A stretch of DNA of 10,564 nt from Desulfobacterales bacterium. GTDB taxonomy: Bacteria > Desulfobacterota > Desulfobacteria > Desulfobacterales > DAOWNP01. The position numbers and the translations under genes are program-made. The stretch's first letter is position 1; the number at the start of each line of letters is the position of its first letter. This document shows positions 6,516-10,564 of this stretch, piece after piece. The notes below the pieces were generated by a model. It was given only the letters and a program-made list of their open reading frames with translations. It was not told the DNA's origin and did no database searches. The stretch lies in the NCBI GenBank assembly GCA_030149595.1, contig JASFBI010000027.1:1-10564 (forward strand). Direction: 5' to 3'.

Positions 6516-7520
6516 ATGAGTATTAAATTAGGAATTAATGGCTTCGGCAGAATAGGCCGTATGGTTTTCAGAGCAGCATTAAAACATCCGGATGTTGAAG
6601 TTACGGCTATCAACGACCTTACCAACCCCGAAACATTAGCCTACCTTCTATCCTATGATTCTGTACATGGTAAATTAGATAATGAAATTATTGCAGAAGA
6701 AAACGCCATTATTGTTGATGGCACAAAGATTGAAGTAACATCTGTTAAAAACCCGTCAGATCTTAAATGGAAAGATTACAATATTGATATAGCAGCAGAG
6801 TGCACCGGCCTTTTCGTTGACCGTGAAAACGCTTCAAAACACCTTGCAGCAGGAGCAAAAAAAGTTATCATTTCCGCTCCTGCAAAAAATCCTGATACAA
6901 CAATTGTTATGGGGGTCAATTCTAATTCATATGATCATGACAAACATAATATAATATCCAACGCATCATGCACAACTAACTGTCTTGCTCCTGTTGCCAA
7001 AGTAATGTTAGATAATTTTGGTGTAAAATGCGGACTCATGACTACAATACATTCATATACAGGCGACCAGCGTCTTTTGGATTTTCCACATAAAGATTTA
7101 CGAAGAGCAAGAGCCGCTGCATTATCCATGATACCAACAACAACAGGGGCAGCAAAAGCTGTTGCATTGGTACTTCCTCAACTAAAAGGCAAATTAAACG
7201 GCCTTGCTGTAAGGGTTCCAACTCCAAATGTTTCAATTGTAGATATCTGCATGAACATTGAAAAATCAGGTATAACAAAAGAAGATGTAAATAGTGCAAT
7301 GAAAGAGGCTGCCGGCACATCACTTAAAGGAATTTTAGGATTTAGCGACCTGCCTCTGGTCTCTTCTGACTTTAACGGAGCCCCATTATCATCTATCGTA
7401 GATGGTCCCACCACATATGTTATTGATAATATGGTAAAAATACTTTCATGGTATGACAATGAAACAGGTTATTCAACAAGAATGGTTGACCTTGCTGCAA
7501 TGATAGGTTCAAAGCTTTAG
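6516..7520 (+). CDS. gapA: glyceraldehyde-3-phosphate dehydrogenase, type I
   Basis: GAPDH converts glyceraldehyde-3-phosphate, NAD and phosphate to 1,3-bisphosphoglycerate in glycolysis and runs in reverse in gluconeogenesis. The Rossmann motif INGFGRIGR (residues 7-15) is followed by Asp34 in INDL, which favours NAD over NADP. Catalytic Cys152 is in SNASCTTNC and His179 in TTIHSYTGDQ. HKDLRRARAAA and IPTTTGAAKAV form the phosphate-site region, and SWYDNETGYS is near the C-terminus. Length 334 is normal. AAGGAG at 6500-6505 supports the ATG. The protein looks bacillus-like rather than like E. coli GapA in the RRARAAA segment, which is common outside gammaproteobacteria. tpiA and secG follow. 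Its leader holds the tandem structured repeat, so post-transcriptional control is possible. Confidence 0.98.
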   Translation: MSIKLGINGFGRIGRMVFRAALKHPDVEVTAINDLTNPETLAYLLSYDSVHGKLDNEIIAEENAIIVDGTKIEVTSVKNPSDLKWKDYNIDIAAECTGLFVDRENASKHLAAGAKKVIISAPAKNPDTTIVMGVNSNSYDHDKHNIISNASCTTNCLAPVAKVMLDNFGVKCGLMTTIHSYTGDQRLLDFPHKDLRRARAAALSMIPTTTGAAKAVALVLPQLKGKLNGLAVRVPTPNVSIVDICMNIEKSGITKEDVNSAMKEAAGTSLKGILGFSDLPLVSSDFNGAPLSSIVDGPTTYVIDNMVKILSWYDNETGYSTRMVDLAAMIGSKL

Positions 7521-7548
7521 AATTGTCCAGCCCTTTTTTACATAGTGA

Positions 7549-7597
7549 AATTTTTAACCTGAGAACTACTTTATAAGTATTTCTCAGGTTAAAAATT
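7549..7597 (+). other. long perfect hairpin between gapA and tpiA
   Basis: A 17-bp perfect stem (7549-7565 with 7581-7597, core AACCTGAGAA) is capped, after one C/T mismatch, by TACTT (7567-7571) pairing with AAGTA (7575-7579) around a TAT loop. The T-run lies in the 5' arm and the A-run in the 3' arm, so neither strand reads stem plus T-tract and it is not a normal terminator. TTGTGG (7596-7601) overlaps the 3' foot, as TTGTGG follows the hairpins in the gapA leader. A processing site or a stability element separating gapA from tpiA-secG are possible roles. Confidence 0.65.
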
Positions 7598-7662
7598 GTG
7601 GTAATCGGCGGATTCAGTTCAAACAATACATAGTCATAAAAAATAACTTTGGAGATAATTCA

Positions 7663-8421
7663 ATGCAAAACAGAGTTCCACTTATAGCCGGTAACTGGAA
7701 AATGCACAAAAACTGTTCAGAAGCTGAAAGTACAGCAGAAGAGTTAGTTAAGCTTGTATCAGATGTTAAAAACGTTGATATAATGATCGCCCCTTCCTTT
7801 GTTAGCCTTGCATTGGTTAATAAAAAAATCAACGGATCAAATATCAGCTTAGGAGCCCAAAATATCTTTTGGGAAAAAGAAGGTGCTTTTACAGGTGAAA
7901 TTTCAAAAGATATGCTGATTTCAGCAGGATGCACCTATGTAATAATAGGTCATTCTGAACGAAGACAATATTTTAATGAAACAGATGAAACAGTAAACAA
8001 AAAAATAAAAACCACACTTGCCTCTGGACTAAAACCTGTATTATGTATAGGTGAAACAGAACAGGAGAGAGAATCAAAAAAAACGTTTTCTGTTCTTGAC
8101 AAACAGATAAAAAATGGGTTACAAAGTTTTATTTTAGAGGATCTTGATTCTCTATCTATAGCTTATGAACCTGTATGGGCAATAGGAACTGGTAAAACAG
8201 CCACAAAAGAGCAAGCTCAGGAAGTTCATAATTTTATACGTTCTTTAATCAGCAAAGAGTTTAATAGTAAATTAGCTTCAGCCATGAGAATAATTTATGG
8301 AGGAAGTGTTAAACCTGATAACATCTCTCAATTAATGAATATGTCTGATATAGACGGTGCTTTAGTTGGTGGTGCAAGTTTAAAATCTGAAACTTTTAGC
8401 AAAATTGTTAAATTTAAATAG
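7663..8421 (+). CDS. tpiA: triosephosphate isomerase
   Basis: TpiA interconverts dihydroxyacetone phosphate and glyceraldehyde-3-phosphate in the cytoplasm. The TIM-barrel catalytic residues are all present: Asn11 and Lys13 in AGNWKMHKN, His97 in IIGHSERR, and Glu169 in AYEPVWAIGTGKTAT, whose tail is the mobile loop 6. The phosphate-binding IYGGSVKPDN and ALVGGASL motifs follow. Length 252 is normal. GGAG at 7651-7654, 8 bases before ATG, supports the start. secG begins 5 bases after the stop, so tpiA-secG-tRNA-Leu form one unit. gapA lies upstream across a 142-base gap with a strong hairpin, so it may or may not share the message. Confidence 0.98.
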   Translation: MQNRVPLIAGNWKMHKNCSEAESTAEELVKLVSDVKNVDIMIAPSFVSLALVNKKINGSNISLGAQNIFWEKEGAFTGEISKDMLISAGCTYVIIGHSERRQYFNETDETVNKKIKTTLASGLKPVLCIGETEQERESKKTFSVLDKQIKNGLQSFILEDLDSLSIAYEPVWAIGTGKTATKEQAQEVHNFIRSLISKEFNSKLASAMRIIYGGSVKPDNISQLMNMSDIDGALVGGASLKSETFSKIVKFK

Positions 8422-8426
8422 GACAA

Positions 8427-8951
8427 ATGATTTTATTTATTAATATAATTCATATTTTTTCTTGTATAGTTCTGATAATGATAGTTCTCTTACAAACTGG
8501 TAAAGGTACTGACATGGGTTCTGCTTTTGGAGGGGGAACAAGTCAGACTTTGTTTGGAAGCACAGGTGCTTCAACTTTTTTAAGCAAAGTCACAACCATC
8601 ATGGCAATTATTTTTATGTTGACTTGTTTTACATTAGCTTATATATCTACCAATGTAAGTACAAGTAGTAATAGTATAATGGAGAATAAAGCATCAGACA
8701 CACAGGTAACTATACCTGATACTTCAGAGAAAGGCATTCCTGCTGAACAGGACAATCCTTTAACAGAAGTTCCTGGTGTAATAAAAAACACTTCTTTACC
8801 TAATACTTCAGATGCTGTAAAGGATAACCCCTTAAGTAACAACAAGATCGAAGAAGATACCTCTGAGATTAAGAAAACAGAAACTGATAAAACAGCAGAT
8901 AATAAAAAAGAGGCTGTAAAAAACGAAAAAAGTGAAGTACAAAAAAAATAA
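8427..8951 (+). CDS. secG: preprotein translocase subunit SecG with long C-terminal tail
   Basis: SecG assists the SecYEA channel in protein export. Two membrane segments lie at about residues 4-22 and 54-74. Between them is the conserved loop QTGKGTDMGSAFGGGTSQTLFG, written here only in part as QTGKGTDMGSAFGGG. Everything after about residue 75 is a polar, low-complexity stretch of roughly 100 residues rich in Asn, Lys, Glu, Asp, Ser and Thr, with DNPL occurring twice. The total of 174 residues compares with 110 in E. coli and 76 in B. subtilis. By E. coli topology this tail would be periplasmic. AGGA (8420-8423) overlaps the tpiA stop just before the ATG. tpiA-secG-tRNA-Leu is a familiar proteobacterial order. 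Confidence 0.95.
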   Translation: MILFINIIHIFSCIVLIMIVLLQTGKGTDMGSAFGGGTSQTLFGSTGASTFLSKVTTIMAIIFMLTCFTLAYISTNVSTSSNSIMENKASDTQVTIPDTSEKGIPAEQDNPLTEVPGVIKNTSLPNTSDAVKDNPLSNNKIEEDTSEIKKTETDKTADNKKEAVKNEKSEVQKK

Positions 8952-8966
8952 ATTAATAAAAATCTT

Positions 8967-9053
8967 GCCGAAGTGGTGGAATTTGGTAGACACGCTATCT
9001 TGAGGGGGTAGTGGCTTACGGTCGTGCCGGTTCAAGTCCGGCCTTCGGCACCA
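8967..9053 (+). tRNA. tRNA-Leu (anticodon GAG)
   Basis: The acceptor stem GCCGAAG (8967-8973) pairs with CTTCGGC (9043-9049), followed by discriminator A and an encoded CCA (9051-9053). The D-arm contains TTGGTAGA, the anticodon stem is CTATC/GGTAG with loop TTGAGGG, giving anticodon GAG, and the T-arm is GCCGG-TTCAAGT-CCGGC. The 14-base extra arm marks a class II tRNA such as leucine. It starts 15 bases after secG and so is probably processed from the tpiA-secG transcript. E. coli also has its GAG tRNA-Leu (leuU) directly after secG. Confidence 0.97.
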
Positions 9054-9070
9054 AAAAATTATATAAATAA

Positions 9071-9103
9071 AAAAGGCTTCAGTATTTTACTGAAGCTTTT
9101 TTT
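9071..9103 (+). terminator. intrinsic terminator after tRNA-Leu
   Basis: GCTTCAGT (9076-9083) pairs with ACTGAAGC (9089-9096) around ATTTT, preceded by an A-run and followed by seven Ts (9097-9103). This is a textbook intrinsic terminator and ends the tpiA-secG-tRNA unit. The A-run on the 5' side means it may also work on the other strand. Confidence 0.92.
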
Positions 9104-9181
9104 ATTTAGTGCGTGAACGAAAACTTGAAGAAAATTTCACTCTGTAAGAACCTGATAAATTAAAGATTTTTTAAAAGAAAC

Positions 9182-9210
9182 TTGAGCTTTTTAAACAGAT
9201 ATTTTATAAA
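9182..9210 (+). promoter_or_regulatory. candidate sigma-70 promoter of gspF
   Basis: TTGAGC (9182-9187) and TATAAA (9205-9210) are separated by exactly 17 bases, matching the -35 and -10 consensus at 4/6 and 5/6. It lies between the terminator at 9071-9103 and gspF, predicting a leader of about 105 bases. In that leader CTGTTTTTT (9272-9280) can pair with AAAAAACAG (9304-9312) near the gspF start. Nothing else is recognised in 9104-9321. Confidence 0.45.
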
Positions 9211-9321
9211 ACAGTATTTATATTTACCCATTGCATGGTAGAATATATGGATATAAGAAATTTTTCCCTGGCTGTTTTTTACCAGTCGCTTCTTTTTTAA
9301 ATAAAAAAACAGATAAAATAT

Positions 9322-10545
9322 ATGCCGGTATATGAATACAAAGGATTAAATCTTAAGGGAAAGAGTGTAACAGATATTATTGATGCAGATAGTTATGTAT
9401 CTGCCCGTAATAAACTGCGGAATCTGAATATTTTTCCTGTTTCAGTGGAAGAGGTTTTAAAAAAAGAAAAGGAAAAAAAGTTAAACTCCTTTAATATTAA
9501 ATTTGGCTCCCGTATAAAACCTTCTGAAATTGCAATAATGACCCGTCAGCTGTCTACTCTTTCAGAAGCAGGCTTCCCCCTTGTCTCTGCCTTTGAAACA
9601 TTAATTGCCCAGACAAAAGCCCTTGCTTTTAAACAGATGCTGTCACATATCAAGGACTCTATCGAGGAGGGGAATAGTTTTGCAGCATCCCTGTCTCTTT
9701 ACCCTGATATTTTTTCATCAATATATATAAATATGGTCAGAGCAGGTGAAGCATCAGGCTCACTTGAAGTTGTTCTGGAGAGACTCGCTGATATTTCCGA
9801 AAAACAGCAGGCCTTTAACCAGAAAATCCGTTCGGCAATGGCCTACCCTGTTTTAATGTGCTTTATAGCTTCTGCAGTACTGTTTTTTTTACTCACTTAC
9901 ATAGTTCCCCAGATAACTGCTATCTTTTTTGATATGGACCAGGCACTACCGGGTATAACTCTTTTTTTAATTGGTATAAGCGAGTTTGTTAAATCCTTAT
10001 GGTGGTTAATTATCCTGCTGCTTTTTTTATGTATAATGATATATAAAACAATGAAAAAAAATAATACGGGTGTGCGTATTATAGATCGTTTTTTTTTAAC
10101 TTCTCCCGGTATATCCTCAATTTTAAGTAAACTTACTGTGGGAAGATTTGCCAGAACACTTGGATCATTACTGGAAAATGGTGTCCCTGTATTAAACGCC
10201 CTTGATATTGTTTCTAATGTAGTAGGCAATACTGTGGTATCAGATGCCATAAAAAATTGTGAAAAAGAGGTTGAAAAAGGAGCAGCACTGGGAACAGCAC
10301 TTTCTGTATCAAAAATTTTTCCGGAAATGTGTATTCAGATGATAAAGGTGGGAGAGAAGAGCGGAAAACTTGAATCCATGCTAAATAAAATTGCAGATGT
10401 ATTTGAAAGTGAAGTTGAATCAAAGCTTACTTCATTAACCGCTCTGCTTGAACCTGTTATTATTTTAATAACAGGTTCTGTTGTAGGGTTTATTGTACTT
10501 GCCATTCTTATTCCTATATTTGAGATGAATCAGCTGATAAAATAG
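9322..10545 (+). CDS. gspF: type II secretion system inner-membrane platform protein GspF
   Basis: GspF is the polytopic inner-membrane protein that couples the GspE ATPase to pseudopilus assembly in type II secretion. The N-terminus MPVYEYKGLNLKGKSV and IIDADSYVSARNKLRNLNIFPVSV are typical of GspF rather than of pilus protein PilC. Two T2SSF domains follow (about residues 68-195 and 270-395), each with a GEKSG- or GEASG-like turn: MVRAGEASGSLE and MIKVGEKSGKLE. Three membrane segments lie near 174-199, 226-243 and 377-402. Length 407 is normal, so the gene is complete. ATG at 9322 lacks a Shine-Dalgarno. It appears to open a new transcription unit, so gspE is not directly upstream, and gspG would be expected to the right. 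Several T-runs (up to T9 at 10089-10097) encode Phe-rich membrane stretches. Confidence 0.94.
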   Translation: MPVYEYKGLNLKGKSVTDIIDADSYVSARNKLRNLNIFPVSVEEVLKKEKEKKLNSFNIKFGSRIKPSEIAIMTRQLSTLSEAGFPLVSAFETLIAQTKALAFKQMLSHIKDSIEEGNSFAASLSLYPDIFSSIYINMVRAGEASGSLEVVLERLADISEKQQAFNQKIRSAMAYPVLMCFIASAVLFFLLTYIVPQITAIFFDMDQALPGITLFLIGISEFVKSLWWLIILLLFLCIMIYKTMKKNNTGVRIIDRFFLTSPGISSILSKLTVGRFARTLGSLLENGVPVLNALDIVSNVVGNTVVSDAIKNCEKEVEKGAALGTALSVSKIFPEMCIQMIKVGEKSGKLESMLNKIADVFESEVESKLTSLTALLEPVIILITGSVVGFIVLAILIPIFEMNQLIK

Positions 10546-10564
10546 GAAAAAACCTCTTTTAAAA

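Noticed and set aside
7042..7323. Minus-strand frames inside gapA
   Set aside because: Opposite highly conserved GAPDH sequence, with no ribosome site or family resemblance.
7549..7597. Terminator after gapA
   Set aside because: The hairpin is followed by AAAAATTGTGG rather than a T-tract on the plus strand, and by symmetry also lacks one on the minus strand.
9235..9300. 21-codon frame starting ATG and ending 21 bases before gspF
   Set aside because: No ribosome site, no recognisable features, and a frame this short is expected by chance in AT-rich leader DNA.

Overview
The window is AT-rich (by eye about one third GC) and every gene lies on the plus strand. Genes for Kdo and LPS export (kdsC, lptC, lptA, lptB) mark a Gram-negative cell. 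The run lptB-rpoN-hpf-ptsN-rapZ followed by a mannose-family EIIA, plus a separate gapA-tpiA-secG-tRNA-Leu block, resembles gene order in the former Deltaproteobacteria (Desulfobacterota). A low-GC Desulfobacterales-like sulfate reducer is my best guess. It rests on gene order and protein style, not on a marker gene.

Bases 1-5670 hold a tight gene run: the 3' end of kdsC, then lptC, lptA, lptB, rpoN, hpf, ptsN and rapZ. It joins outer-membrane LPS assembly to the sigma-54/nitrogen-PTS regulatory group. A 206-base gap with one perfect hairpin separates rapZ from a single-domain mannose-type PTS EIIA (5877-6287). No HPr, enzyme I or HPr kinase is present in the window.

Bases 6288-6515 have no convincing gene but hold the most interesting structure here: two tandem diverged repeat units (6315-6392 and 6393-6483). 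They share a hairpin with a compensatory base-pair change, conserved loop sequences and a TTGTGGC motif, and they end 32 bases before the gapA start. gapA (NAD-type GAPDH) follows. Then come a 142-base gap containing a 17+5 bp hairpin that also ends on TTGTGG, then tpiA, secG with an unusually long charged tail, and a tRNA-Leu(GAG) closed by a clear intrinsic terminator. pgk, often found between gapA and tpiA, is absent.

Bases 9104-9321 carry a plausible sigma-70 promoter that starts a new unit with gspF (type II secretion inner-membrane platform), complete and ending just inside the window. Ordinary housekeeping genes dominate. The unexplained content is in the leaders of the EIIA gene, gapA and tpiA.
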